Notes under the pieces: generated by a model
Told to the model about the DNA's origin: nothing
What the model saw: the letters and a program-made list of their open reading frames with translations, nothing else
Database searches by the model: none
Part shown: in pieces, positions 24,101 to 36,617 of the stretch
Numbering within the stretch: position 1 is the first letter of the stretch
How the letters are laid out: each line of letters begins with the position of its first letter
DNA from: Mycteria americana
Lineage: Eukaryota; Chordata; Aves; Ciconiiformes; Ciconiidae
Direction: 5' to 3'
NCBI RefSeq assembly: GCF_035582795.1
Contig: NC_134372.1
Span: 36,078,316 to 36,142,315, forward strand
Length of the DNA stretch: 64,000 bases
Made by a program: the position numbers and the translations under genes

Positions 24101-26795
24101 ATGGTCTTTATGTCTGACAAAATGTTTTCATTTCCACTGGGATCTGGTACACAGAGATCCTTAGACATAGAGTCATGTCAAGTACCATATTTGCTTGAGA
24201 GGTTGGACCATGCTTCTAAAATACATAAAATAAAAGAAGCAGGCTAAGAGCTGGGGCTCCGTAATCCAGAAACATGAGGAAGCGAGACTGGTGGGAGCAG
24301 GATTAACTGCTTTGGTTTATCCCACTTGGTGTTGCTGGTGCCAAAAATTCTTGACAGTATTTTGTTGCATTCACAGTCTTTCCGCACCAAACTTCCCAAG
24401 CTGTAATTTCAGGGGTTTTTTTCCTTTATTATTTTGTGTGCTCATTTTGCTCTTTCACTCAAAAGCTCCTCATCCAAGGATTTGTTTATAGGAAACCCTG
24501 AGAGACCACATCCCAGGATAGGCGAGACTGGGTATTCATAGTCCGGGATTTTGGTGTTCAGTTGTGGACCATAGTTTGCCCTGCCTGTTTGTTCTTCAGT
24601 CTAATTTGTGTATTTAAGAGGGAGAGAAAAAAACACATGCTGTATTGTTGTAATTCAGAATAGATTTGAGTGTATGTCCTGCAGCAGAGCAGCTCTCTTC
24701 CATGCACAGGTCCACTGGGGCTGACAGATCAAGGAGGGGAACGGAGCCTTTCTGCTCTCCTGACGGCAAGTAATAAAGGCCTTTACAAAACTTCTGCATG
24801 TCCGTACTGAAATAGCAGGCTGGTTGGGGCATTACTTCACCTGCTGCTGATGGCGTCAGGCCCCTGGATTCCCCCTGTCTGGCTGCAGCACGGCCCCCGG
24901 TCGGAGCATTGCAGTTAATTGTAAATTGCCCTCCACGCTGGAGAACACACACGTGAGTGGATATGCTTCACACTGTCCAACTCTGCCAAATCCATTCTGG
25001 TGCTTTGAGGCCCTGAAGATACACATCCTTCCAGAAGGAAGTTGGAGGTCTTGGGATCCTCCCTCCAATTTGAGAGAGACCCTGGGTTTGTCCTCTTGTA
25101 GTACCTTGTCAGCTTGTGTTCACCTTACCAAGTTGGTATCGAGATGATCCCAACAACTCTTGGGAGGTAACTCTTGCCATGGAGCAGACAGGGCTGGTGG
25201 ATGCCACGCTGGCATTCTTGCAGGCTCAGGCAAGGCCCCAGCTGCTGAAGGTGCTGTCTTCATGGTGAGCAAAAAAACCCCATACCTGCCGTCACAGAAG
25301 CCAGCTCTTCAGGAGCACTGGCCACACAACGCTTCTTGGTGAAAGCTTCTTGGTGGAATTGACCAGTTTTTGTCAAATAGCTCAGGCGAGACACAAACGG
25401 CATGGAGCAGCCTTGAGCAGCAGCTCTGTGGTTTCCTTTCTAGCATACCGAAGGGGTGATTTGGGGTGAAGGGCAAGGGAAGAGTGTAAATCACCGTTGT
25501 CCCAAATACACAGGACCAGGCATGTTCTCCTCCTCCTCTTCCCTTTCCCCTCCAGCCTCCACGGCTACAGGGACCCTGGATAAGGACAGGGAAAATGGTG
25601 GAGAGCGGTTCTGCATTAGTGATTCGATGAACTGCTAACAGCAACCAGGGCGACACACGTCCCTGTGATCTTGGAGCTGCCTCGTGATGGCTGAGCTACC
25701 TTGCTGGAGAAGGAAATGACTCACGTTCCCATGGCCGGCCGGCCTCGGGCAGCACCCTTCAGCACAGGAGGGGCTAGGTGCAATGAAAAATTGAACTTGC
25801 AGCATGGAGCGCTTTCCTTACTGCAAACTACCAATAGCAAAACATTTGCTATTGCTTCAGAGTTACCCTTTTTTAGGTTTTTCTATTTAAAAAAACCTCA
25901 ACAGACTATCGAAACCCCAGCTTGTATGAGAAAGAGGGCGCAGAGGTGTGGGGAGGGATGAGCACGCTGCCTTCCACTTCCCCTTCAGCAGAGATCAGAC
26001 TGTTTTCAGAATGATGTGTCTTGTAACTGGAAGCACTGGCAGCCCCAGCGTAGCTGGGGTAATGGAGGAAGGGCTTGGCTTGTGTGGGTTTATTCACAGA
26101 GTGAGTGCTTTTTTCTTTTTTTTTTTTTCCCCTTTTTGTCACGCAAGGAGGACCAGCGGGAACAGGCAATACCACGCTCTGTTTTGTTCCTGCCTCAGCT
26201 CTGGCCCAAAGTGGCAGTGGGTTGCGTGTGTCTGTAACTAATCCTTGAGAAAGCGGGTGTGCAGTCAGAAACGGGAGGCTTGCTCCCAAGACCACAGATC
26301 TCCTCCCTGAGCCTGCAGGCAGCCCAGCATCAGTTAGCTCCCTGCTGCAGCTGCACTCCCTGCTGCCAGCGCCGAGAGCGACAGAACGGGGCAGGTCCTG
26401 GTACCTTTCAGCTGTCACAGTACGGTAGCTCCTGAGCAAGTACTTACACCCACATAAGAGCGGGTTCAGACCAACCAGCTTCCTTTACTGTGGGCACACA
26501 GTTGTACAGGTAAAAAGCACAGCTGTAATGGAAGAGCTGGCTCTGCCTTCAAGAGCTTCCGTTGCTGCAAACTGAACTATCCCAGTATAGACTGGACTGT
26601 TGCAAAGTGGGGTCAGAAAGTTTGAAAATTTATTTTAAAAAAGTAGCAAACTAAAGTGAGTAGTGGTAATAGGATTACTCATACCTTCAGGTTGCATTAG
26701 GAGCATCTCACCTGTGCATATGTTTGCTACTCAGTCTCACCCTGGTGCAGATGTTTGCAGCTTCACCATTTCCCTCTTTATTTTCCTCTCTTCAG
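21169..26795 (+). other. PLEKHF1: PLEKHF1 intron 1
   Basis: A predicted 5.6 kb intron from GTACAG at 21169 to the acceptor ending in CCTCTCTTCAG at 26795, which is preceded by a good pyrimidine tract. Its first 300 bp belong to the CpG island. The rest has ordinary composition with short simple-sequence runs (for example the T run near 26108-26130). No exon, RNA gene or transposon was recognised inside. Confidence 0.5.
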
Positions 26796-26807
26796 AGCAA
26801 GCTGGAG

Positions 26808-27629
26808 ATGGTGGACCATCTTGCAAACACTGAGATCAACAGCCAGCGCATTGCTGCTGTGGAAAACTGCTTTGGGGCTTCCGGACAGCCCTTAGCCGTG
26901 CCGGGAAGGGTCCTTCTGGGGGAAGGGATTTTAACCAAAGAATGCCGCAAGAAACCAAAGCCTCGCATATTCTTCCTTTTCAACGACATCCTCGTCTACG
27001 GCAGCATAGTCATCAACAAAAGGAAGTACAATTCCCAGCATATCATTCCCCTTGAAGATGTCACTTTGGAGACGCTGCCAGACACCTTGCAGATGAAGAA
27101 CCGCTGGATGATTAAAACCTCCAAGAAGTCCTTTGTGGTTTCCGCGGCCTCCCTCACGGAGAGGAAGGAGTGGATCAGCCATCTGGAGGAGTGCATCAGG
27201 CACCTGCTGACGAAGACGGGCCGGCAGCCCTCCACGGAGCACGCGGCCCCTTGGATCCCAGACAAGGCGACGGACATCTGCATGCGCTGCACACAGACCA
27301 AGTTCTCCACGCTCACCCGAAGGCACCACTGCCGCAAGTGCGGCTTTGTCGTCTGCGCAGACTGCTCCAGGCAGAGGTTCCTGATGCCCCGGCTGTCCCC
27401 CAAGCCCCTGAGGGTCTGCAACCTGTGCTACAGGCAGCTTCTGGCAGAAAAGAAGAAGGAGGCGGAGGCAGATCGCAAGCAGCCGGAGCCGATCCACTCT
27501 GCCATCCCGGGCTACGAACCCTCCAGCGGCGATGACAGCGACAAGTCTGACGACGACAAAACTGACCAGTGGCCAGCAGACACAGAGTTTTATACCTCAG
27601 AAGTATCCTGGTCATCTTTCCATAGCTGA
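26808..27629 (+). CDS. PLEKHF1: PLEKHF1 (phafin-1/LAPF), PH and FYVE domain protein
   Basis: A complete 273-residue protein in a single coding exon; human PLEKHF1 is about 279 aa. The exon starts at 26796 after a pyrimidine-rich acceptor, and the ATG at 26808 has G at -3 and +4. The N-terminus MVDHLANTEINSQRIAAVE and the C-terminus ending WSSFHS are those of PLEKHF1 and not of its paralogue PLEKHF2. The PH domain spans about residues 35-131, with FFLFNDILVYG at 55-65 and the closing-helix Trp at 122. The FYVE zinc finger spans about 149-208: WIPD at 149-152, zinc ligands Cys158, 161, 175, 178, 183, 186, 204 and 207, the PI3P-binding RRHHCRKCG at 171-179 and RVC at 202-204. An acidic Ser/Asp stretch lies at 239-252. 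The family binds PI3P on endosomes and lysosomes, and PLEKHF1 has been linked to lysosome-mitochondrial apoptosis and autophagy. All ligands are present and the gene looks intact. Confidence 0.97.
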   Translation: MVDHLANTEINSQRIAAVENCFGASGQPLAVPGRVLLGEGILTKECRKKPKPRIFFLFNDILVYGSIVINKRKYNSQHIIPLEDVTLETLPDTLQMKNRWMIKTSKKSFVVSAASLTERKEWISHLEECIRHLLTKTGRQPSTEHAAPWIPDKATDICMRCTQTKFSTLTRRHHCRKCGFVVCADCSRQRFLMPRLSPKPLRVCNLCYRQLLAEKKKEAEADRKQPEPIHSAIPGYEPSSGDDSDKSDDDKTDQWPADTEFYTSEVSWSSFHS

Positions 27630-29125
27630 CCTCCTGGGGAGTCAGTGGCATTTAGACATTGGGAAGCCAACTTCTGGCCTCCAATGCACGTCCTTCTCGA
27701 TGTTTTCTCTGGAGGCCTTGCCTAGGAAGGTGGAGATGGGGTTACCCCTCTGAGAATGCGTCTCATACCACGTGAGCACAGAGAGCAGCAGCTCACTGCA
27801 GAGCACAGACTGGGGCAGAGACCTGCGGCTCAGCCTTGGCCAAACGAGCTCACCCTTCGGTGCCTTAGTCTTCCCGTCTGCAAAAACAGAGCAATACTAA
27901 CTTCTTTTCTCAAATGCTTTGAGATCGGCTCAAAGATCTCAAAGGAGCAAGAAATCCTGGAGTTAAACACGCTTGCCCGCTAGCGGTGCACTCCTCTGTC
28001 ATGGCGAGGGGCACTCCGGATGCCGTTTTCCACGAGCACTGCATCTACGTCAGAGATTCTCATTGCAAGCGTGCCAGCCTGAGGGGATAGCCACTCATCC
28101 CTGCACGGTAAGGCCGGCACGGGCTTCCATTTCTACACCCAGGTCTCTCAACTTTGGAAACACTAAGGAAATGGTGCTCCGATTGCAGGGAGCTCATCCA
28201 AGGCTCGGTGTGAGCAGCCTTAGCAAAGCGCTGGAGCATCCAGCTCTCTCGCATGAAAAGAGGCCATTTTGGTGGTACCGGGCCAGGAGGCAGGAAGGAG
28301 AGGGGAAAGGGACAGGTAAAATTATACAGAGGAGTGAGATAAGGAGGGAGAGACTTACCGCAGCTGACTGAGCTAACTGCAGAGCCCCAGATCTCAAAAA
28401 CAGGCAGTTCCACCAGATTACCAGCAACTTGATGAACTCAAGCCTATCAGGTAAAAGGATAGCCCGGGGAAGACTTGTTAAAAGTCTTGAAAAATCCAGG
28501 AAAATGCCCCAAATTAAGATCCTATGAAGTACAGCACTTCACCTTCCACTTCCCTCCCGAGCAGGAGCCCAAGGCATTGAATGCTCACTTGTGGGCTCAC
28601 CTCATGTCTATCAGTCTCACGAGTCCAAAGTTAAGGTCCCTTATGTACTTCCAGGATTGGAGCCCCAGACTTTACAGTTAACTTGAGATCAACTTTAAAG
28701 TTCAAATTAAGTTAGAAATCAACCATGTTTATTCAAGTATTCTCTAATAGTATAGCATGGGAGTAAATATACTGAAAATCAGACAACAGCAATTGTTTTG
28801 CAGCAGACATTTTTACAAACTCCGTTATTACTTTTAGTATATTTTTGTATTGTGTATTTCATGCTCTTGAAAAGGAACATGGCTGGGAGTACACTGCCGA
28901 TGTTATAAACCGTTTCCTTACCATGACCTGCTCCAAACAGTATATTGCCTGCCAGATGGCCAGACTTAGGGTTTTTTAAATTTCAGTTCAAAGTAATCAT
29001 TCTTACTGTCTTTTGTAAACTGCTACTGTTCCAATGAATTTGTATCACTTGACTGTGTGTGAATAAAGATATGGCCAACAGGAAGAAGCCAGGAAAATAT
29101 GACAATAAAGCATGTTGTTATTTAA
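27630..29125 (+). promoter_or_regulatory. PLEKHF1: PLEKHF1 3' UTR with two polyadenylation signals
   Basis: The sequence after the PLEKHF1 TGA stays gene-free for 1.5 kb and ends with two AATAAA hexamers, at 29062-29067 and 29104-29109. The predicted cleavage sites are about 29085 and 29125. A MIR-like fragment lies inside at about 27858-27935. AT-rich sequence dominates after 28680. The UTR length is inferred from the hexamers. Confidence 0.6.
27858..27935 (+). repeat. MIR-like SINE fragment in the PLEKHF1 3' UTR
   Basis: The order GTGCCTTAGTCTTCCCGTCT, GCAAAAACAGAGCAATACTA and AAATGCTTTGAGATCGGCTC parallels the 3' half of MIR (the CAGTTTCCTCATCTGTAAAA and GCTTTGAGATC segments). The match is made by eye with many mismatches, so the element is old. 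Confidence 0.45.
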
Positions 29126-32100
29126 AAAGAGTCTTAAACAAGAGCTGGGATTCAGGCCCGGCCAGCCAGCATGAGTTCTGACTCCTCAGCTTTGGGGCGA
29201 ATGCTGTGGGTTTCTATTTACTGTTTCAAGGTAAGCGCGAGTGAAAAAAAAATTGCCAAATCTGATGCTTCCTTTCTATTTATACCATGTTACTATCTGA
29301 CCGAGTTTTCCCAAGTCTTTTGCAATCCTCTGCAGTAGTCTGTATTAATTGAAATGGTATTTTTCTGGTGGGGCCACAGCTTAGAGTGGGTCAACAAACC
29401 TTATGACCTAAGCAGATGTTTTTGGGTTTTAAAGCAGTAAGTACACCGAGGTCTGTTTTTCCCATCCCTCTCCAAGCTTAGTTCATAACTCTGCGCAGCA
29501 GTGACTGTTTTTATAATGCCTCCCACCCACCAGAAGGGTGTACGTGCTATGCAAACAGAAAATGACCTTAAAAATAAACAGCCATTAGAACGGTTCACAA
29601 GCCAAAAAAAGCCCAGCCGCTGAATCCACGTCCATAGCTGGCGTTCCAGTTCCCTGCTCCTGAGGTGAAACTCCCGGTTTCTTCCTAGTAACTGGCTCCA
29701 GAAATGTATTCCAGTTTTGAACCCGCTCCTTAGTTCTCTCAGAGATCAGCTTTTCTTTATCTTATGTGTCCAAGGGTCTTAGTATTATCAGCCCCGAAAG
29801 AGCTATGAACTGTTTTTATCCACTAATGAAGGCCAGGCATGCCTCTAACAAATGCCTTCTTGTTGAGCAAGAGCTTTTCTTAATCACAGCAGGAAAAAAA
29901 AAAACCAAACCCAAACCTAACAAACAAACTCCACCAGAAACAACCCAGCCCCTTTTTTCTGTGCATGCTGTAGTCGATGGCCTTTCTGGAAGCACACATA
30001 CCTTCCAGCAACTGGGACATCCCCGTTCCTTACAGGAGGTAGGTATGGAGAAGAGTCAAGCGTGGAAAAGCTGCAACACTCCTGCGAATAACTGAGAATA
30101 AGGGCGACTTGCATCACATACACACACTGCTGCGTTGAGACGTGGCGTTGTGGAGCCAAGGAGGTGCACACGAGCACTTGCACTTCCAGAGGCTTTTTAC
30201 ACACACACTGCCTTGTGTGCATTACAGTGCCTTCTAGAGCTTTCCCTATTGCTTTCCCTATTGCTGTTCCCAGTTGCTCGGTGTTGCTCCCAGCTCTGCA
30301 GCCGTGCAGGCAGCGTCAGGGTGTTGCACCGCAGCTGCTGCCGAGCGAGGAGACCCAGAAAGGCTGGGGCTGCCACAGGTTCGAGAAGACATTTCACGTG
30401 GAAGCCCCAGGTAACCTAGTGACTCTTCAACTGTTATTGTATATGGTAAAATGGGCCTGCCCAGGAAAACATGGGGAAATTTAAACAAAGCCTCTCCCCC
30501 CCGCTTCCTGTAGTTTTATTAGCCAAGCTGGGGAGCTCAGCACTGGGATTAGAGCCTGGGGCTCCTGGCCTACTGAACACATGGGTTTTACATCACGAGC
30601 TGTGCTGTTACAGTGCAGCCTGGGGTTTTCCAGCCTGATTCTATCTCCAGTCCATTAATGGGGCATTTCCTGATGGTTTGGGTTTTTTCTTTTTCGAGCT
30701 AAATAAATGCCTTACCAGGGACTCATTAAAGTTTGCAAACCCATGCTACTAGGAAGAGCGGTAGCTTGAATGCTCACTTTGGAAAAACATCTGCAGGCTG
30801 GGGATTTTGTGGGGTCACATCCTCCTCCTGAAAGGTGGAGGATCAGACGTGATGTGTGGGGATCAGTTCCCAGAAGGGGTTCCTTGCTCAGCCCCTGCCT
30901 GACGGTGTCATGGCCCGAGGGCACGGCACTGTGCAGCCATCCCTGCTGCAGGCCAGCCTTGGCACTGCCCGACCCCGGGGAGCGCTGGTTCAGGAAATCG
31001 GACAGGCTGAAAACTGCTCCTTCTGCTCCCTCCAGCAGAAACAGGAGCCCAGGAACTTTTAGAAAAATGCAAGAGGTTTTTGGCCCTCAGCAACATGGTT
31101 GCTTTTCAGCTGGGCACGCAAGGGCGAGGACAGTCCCCGTAGCTGTCAGGAGCAAGAACACTAGTGCACTGAACACGGAAAGCAAAACTTGAATGTTAGC
31201 ATCAGACCTGCTGAAACTGCTGGGGATTCTCCAGCAAAGAGTTAGGAAAACAGTTCAGGGCCATGCGGTGAGGCAATCCTCTTCTGCTCTCCCAAGTCGG
31301 TAGGAAGGTGAGGAAGAGGACAGCACTGCTGTAGCAGCCAGTCACAAAAGCCAAAGGAAAGGTAATGGGGAGATTTGCTCTGTGAATACACTGAGAAGAA
31401 AGGATCAAAGAGGTTCAATGAAACACATGTGCTCCGCTGTCCCCGGGCGCAGCCAGGGCACGCCACCAGCTCCAGAGCACGGTGCTGACTCAGCCGTTCA
31501 CAAGCGTTCGGAGGCAGCAGGGTGAAGCGAGCCAGCTTAACGGTCAGATTCTTGCTCCCAGTTACTCAAACACATAGTTTTTTATCCAAGCAGGAGTTCT
31601 GGCTCTGCCGCAGCCCACGGCCTCTTCTGACTCACTACTGCTGCAAGGCAGTTTCTCATGTTCCTCAGCCTGAGATTTTTGGTTAGCAGGAGGAACTGAG
31701 GAGCACAGATGGTACCGACAATTGCTGAGCTTTAAAGCAATGTGACTCCAACAAAAAATACAGGCTTCTGTTTCTGACTCTGTCTGCTCCAGGCTGCGTT
31801 GGCAGGAAGAGCATGTTACACTACTGTCACTTCCACGGTGGACACGATATGGCAAAACAGCTCCAAGAAACCCTTGCCCGAGACCCGAGAGCTGGAGATG
31901 CTCTGCAGAGCACCGGGGGAGGAGCGCTGCGCTCCAGGGAAGCACGGGCTGCGCACCGTGGTGTAAAGCACGGGGGGGCAACACACAGCCAGGTCTGCTT
32001 TACACCGCACGTCACAGGCAGGAGAAATCCCAGTGCCGCGCACACGTATGCGAAAGCACCTCTCCTGCCTGCGCCCTTGTTCATAAAACCCCCGAACCCA

Positions 32101-32951
32101 CACAGCGGTCGGTGCTGCCGTCCTGAGACAGCAGCTGGAGGAGAGCAGGCAGGCAGGGAGGCGGCACCGAGTACTGACAAAAGCTGAGCGACGCCCTTTG
32201 AAGGTGGCATTTGACTTCATTTCCAGTAAGGCCCAGAAATGAAAATAAACCTTAGGCAGGTTTTCCGTAAACCTCTTATTGAGAGGTTCACGGCCAAGAG
32301 CAAGTTACACAACCTCCCCAGTTTGCTGTTGTAGGAAGGGCAGAGAAAAAGGAGGAGGGGAGCTAGATACGAGGTTTTGCTGTAGCAGAGCTCTCGTGCG
32401 CTGCTCTCTCTTGCACAGTCAAACCACCCTGGGGCAGAGCATCCGCTGCCGGCAGCAATCCTGCTGCCCCGCGCCGCAGGGGAGTGCTGCACCCCTGTTT
32501 GAGCTTTGTCTAGCCTCTCCTTTTTTGTCCTAAACCCAATGTGTTTTGCTGAGAACCTTAAAAAAACAGGGTTTGAGAAGGGAAAAGCATTAACTCAAGG
32601 CCAGACAGGCCTCTTTCCCTCTAACAGACAGCAACGGGAAAAAAAAGTCACACGTCATTTTTATCAGAAGAGTTACACATAAGGTAAAACCAGACCCTTA
32701 GTGGTTTCAGATACAAAGGATCTTCCGAGACACCAGAGGGAAAAGTAAATGTGACACCGAGGCCTCTCTGAGGATTTGTTCCCTCCCCTCGAAGCCCGCA
32801 GGAGGAACCGTGTCCCCTAACACACATCACGTCCCCACGTAGCCGTTAGCCTGCGACGACCGCCTCACGGAGCACGGCCCCGCTGCGAGAAGGCAGCAAG
32901 GGCGAGCGTCTGTGCTGGGGGAAACCTCTCGGCAGCCTGCCTGAGCTGCAC
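29126..32951. other. Intergenic, downstream of PLEKHF1
   Basis: 3.8 kb between the PLEKHF1 poly(A) sites and a CR1 fragment. GC content rises from about 30.1 kb onward and short overlapping open frames become frequent, as expected from composition alone. An A-run followed by CCAAACCC lies at 29894-29915. No gene was recognised. Confidence 0.45.
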
Positions 32952-33222
32952 CTAGAATCACAGAATCGTTTAGGTTGGAAAAGACCTTTAAGATCATCGA
33001 GTCCAACCATAAACCTGACACTGCCAAGTCCACCACTACACCATGTCCCTAAGCACCACATCTGCACGTCTTTTAAATACCCCCAGGGATGGCGACTCAG
33101 CCACTTCCCTGGGCAGCCTGTTCCAATGCTTGACAACCCTTTCAGTGAAGACATTTTTCCTAATATCCAATCTAAAGCTTCCCTGGCGCAACCTGAGGCC
33201 ATTTCCTCGCATCCGTTCTGTC
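32952..33222 (-). mobile_element. CR1 LINE, short 3' fragment, antisense
   Basis: The plus strand begins AGAATCACAGAATCGTTTAG, the reverse complement of the CR1 3' terminus including its ATTCTRTG-type octamer. On the minus strand the C-terminal ORF2 residues are readable: [39 protein letters not shown] and VLRDMV. Homology stops near 33222, so about 270 bp remain. This is the usual 5' truncation of CR1. Confidence 0.92.
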
Positions 33223-36200
33223 ACCCTGCGTGCGGCACGCTGGCTCTGCACATTGCCGCAGAACGAGCCCCTTGCCCGGGAGCTCCCCTTCCAGTCGTCC
33301 TCAGCTGTCCTCACAGCTCAAACGGCCGCACTGGCTCGGATACCACAGTGCGAGCCAGCAAAACAAACCCACAAACCAGAGCCACCAGCACCCAGGTCAC
33401 AACTATCTGGTTTCCATCAAAGTCTCTGACTTGAGGAGTGTTTGCTCAGCAGCAAGCGTCAGGCAAACCAAACCAAGTCTCGAGCGCCTTCCAAAAAATG
33501 GCCTCAAGCACGGCACGCTTGTTTACTGACCAGCCTCCGAGAGCCAGGCAGCCCAGCCAGGTTTCACCGTGCACGGCCTTTCCTAGTCCAAAGGTCTTCC
33601 ATACACTCCTGTAAGGCTTTGCACGCCCTTTGCCCCCGGCCCTGCTCCCCGGCCGTACCCAGAGCAAGCGCTCCGCTCCGGCCTCCACGGCTGGGGCCGC
33701 AGGAGCAGGGGAGCTGCCCAAGCACCTTCCCCTGCCCAGCTCCGGCGGCAGGAGGGAGCCTCACGCCGCTTGCAGGGTGTCTCCTCTCCGAGGAGAGGCC
33801 GTTTTTCGCTGGCTTGGCAGGACCAGCTGCTCCCTGACGCACTCCTAGCACAGCTGACTTCACCGAATCACCCCAGCAGAGCAGAGGGAGGGGTGACGCC
33901 GTGCGTTAACCCTGCAAAGAGCTTTCTGCTGCGGTTCATGCAGGGGAGACACCTTACCCCCCCAAACCTCAGCAGAGACAGGCTGGTGTCAGTCACACCT
34001 GTCCCGTGGCCGGGGGAGGACTTGGCCCGCAGGGTGTTGGGCTGCAGCCGCATTTGTTCATTTCCTAGTGCCACGTTCGAGGCAGATACAAGACCCGCAG
34101 GCCAGCAGGCTGAGCAAGCCCCTGTAGCCCTGCTGGGTCCCAACAGGCACTCGAGAAGTCACACGCTGCAGCCATCTGTTTGCAAGGAAACAGCCTTAAC
34201 GATGAGAGGGTCTGCAAAATCCACTGGTAAAGAAAGAGCGACGGTGTTAATCTGGGGAGGATGACAAATGGAGTCTGCCACGCTTTGCTGTTTCAAGACT
34301 TCAGCAGTACCACTGCTGCCCCTGTAACACAGCAGTTAGAGGTATGTTACCGTCCTAAAACCGGGGTCTGTAACGCAGCTGGTGTAGCCCCCGAGCAAGG
34401 GCAGCCCCTCACAGCAGGCCCCTGGAGCCCGAAGACAGCCCCTTCTGGAGCAGCAGTGCTGCAAGCGCCCTGGCAGTCGGTAAGCACCATCCCTCACGCC
34501 AGCTGACAGTCCCTCTCTCTCCTCAGGGACATGCAGTAGCCAAAGCCCAGCACACGGCTGTGTCACAGAAGGGATTCTAAAGGATATGCTTGTTGGTTTA
34601 GACCTTACAAGTTAGAGACAGACTGGTAAAAATAGGGTTACTCCTCCACCCAGCTTCCCCTGTTTCAGCACCCTCACCACGCAGGAGAGCCACCTGGGCA
34701 ATCCATGAAGCAGGTGGCGGGGAGCCCCCAGGATTGCCACTCCTCTTCCCCGTGGGAGGTGGGAAGGGTCCTGTGCTGGAAGCAGGCAGAGGAGCTGGCC
34801 GTTACCCGAGCGCGAGCGATGCAGCTCCCCAGACGCAAGATTTCACAGGCAGCTCCAGAAGCAGATGCGGTGTTACCAGCTGTTTGGAGCACAGCCGGCT
34901 GGTCCCTCTCCAGTACAGCTCTGCCTCCCACCCAGCAGCCCTTGAGCTTTCTCCTCCCTGCCCATCCTCCCCCACCAGGATTTGTCTCTCGCGTTCCGGA
35001 GGCTGGGTTTTCTTGGGGCCAGCTTGCCCAGCTACGCTGGTGGGACGCAGGCTGCGATGTGGAGCACGCCGGAGCCCCTCACAGCTGAGCCAGCCCTGCA
35101 CAACAGGGACCTCTGCGAGCCGAGGGCTTGCCAGCTGCAGGTTCGGGAAGAACAGCAAGATAGGGGAAAAGGAGCAGCTTTTTTTTTTTTTTTTAAATAC
35201 ACTTTAAATTAGTTCTGTGAGAACACTTAAACATGCAAAAAGAAAACGTGAAGAACTTTTCAATCAGCATATGACCCATGTAATCTCTCTCTGTAGAACA
35301 ACTTTCCCTTCTGCAAACCAAAGCAATAGCATGACTGTATCTTAATATAACTTCCACTGTATGTAAGTGTGAATAAAGGAGCTTTCCTGCTTTAAAAATA
35401 CTGGCTAGTGATTTGGATTCTGGTGGCACGGAGATGTTTTCTGCTTGGTGCAAGGAATAAAGACATTTGGTTTAATTTTTAAGCTGATACTGCAATTTTG
35501 AGAATATGAAATAACTGATTGCAACTGACGGACTGAGAGAAGTTAGGTTTTCTACCTCTGCTTAATCACTTGTTTGGACATGGGAAAGTGTTCAGGGAGG
35601 AAGGCTCCGCTCCTGAGCGGGGTAAGAGGCACAAAGGCAAACGGGCAGATCCTCCCCTATCACAGGAAAGCCCTTTTGTACAATAGGAAGCGTGCCACCC
35701 TGTTTTCAGAACGCGACTGCTTTGGCAGCACATACCTCATGTTTTACTTGCAATAGAACATATGTTGGCACAATGCTGCAGGAATCGTGTGCTGCATATG
35801 TTTGGGATAACATATGAAAGCAGTCTGAATAAACCAGAGCTGGAGTTACCTACCCCAAAATCATGAGGGACGGCATGTAAGAGGCACGTACAGGGAGATA
35901 CTTCCACTGTTTTAGGCTCTTGTCAGCCTGTGGTGAGAAACTTCAAGGCAGTGGTTGATTCTGGACCAGTATGTTTACTAGTCCTCGCTGCCACCAACCT
36001 GCCTAATCGCTTTCTGAACACATTTTTGTTTTGGCACCTAGAACATCCTGTGCCGTTTAGCTCCACAATTCAGTTACACTGTGTGAGCAAGCACTTCCCT
36101 TCACCTCCGTCGGTTCAGCGGGTGCACCCTGCCTTCTGTGCCGCAGTATTGTTCCTCCTGTTCATCTCTGTGCCATTCACAGCCGCGACAAAAGCTCTCC

Positions 36201-36260
36201 CCACTACTGTCTTTTCCAGGTTGAACACTTTTTAAGCTAGCCCACCTCTCTTTACACAGA
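33223..36260. other. Intergenic, GC-rich then AT-rich
   Basis: About 3 kb of non-coding sequence. The part from 33.2 to 35.1 kb is relatively GC-rich with many overlapping short frames on both strands, none with a family signature. From 35.17 kb (a T run at about 35180-35195) composition becomes AT-rich. No promoter-like CpG cluster of the strength seen at the two gene promoters was found. Confidence 0.45.
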
Positions 36261-36264
36261 TGCC

Positions 36265-36617
36265 CTCCCACACCATGTTATCCTCCTCTGTATTCTTCCT
36301 AGCTCTACAATGCCCTTGTTGGCTCAAAAAGGACTAACCGGAGCGGATCGAGCAGACTGCACAGGCTATTCAACATGTGGCTGCGACCTGGATTCATTCA
36401 GTGACATAACAACATTTACTGCCGCCTTCTTGGCTTCCTTCCCCGTCCGTCCTAACCTTCTCATTGCCTTCTGACCTGCTGCTGAGCACTGAGGTTGCAT
36501 TGTCAGAAATCTGTCCACAGTGACCTCAAGCTCTTTCCTGAGAGAAAATAGGTCACTCGGAGCCCAGCACTGTGACCATATAATCAGGGTTATCTTTCTT
36601 CTGGGGGCATTTACCAA
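36265..36617 (-). mobile_element. Ancient, highly diverged CR1-type LINE fragment, antisense
   Basis: The minus-strand frame contains KELEVTVDRFLTMQPQCSAA followed by GQKA. This lines up with the CR1 segment [24 protein letters not shown] seen in the younger copies at 3 kb and 40 kb. The plus-strand wording around 36500-36600 (CCACAGTGACCTCAAGCTCT, GAGCCCAGCACTGTG) also resembles an old CR1-like repeat widespread in amniotes, as I recall it. Identity to the young copies is low and frames are broken. The subfamily is not determined and the bounds are approximate. Confidence 0.6.

Noticed and set aside
26724-26807. The PLEKHF1 frame continues 28 codons upstream of the ATG in genomic DNA
   Set aside because: It begins at TTG and crosses the splice acceptor at 26795. 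The first ATG with good context is at 26808 and matches the known N-terminus of the family.
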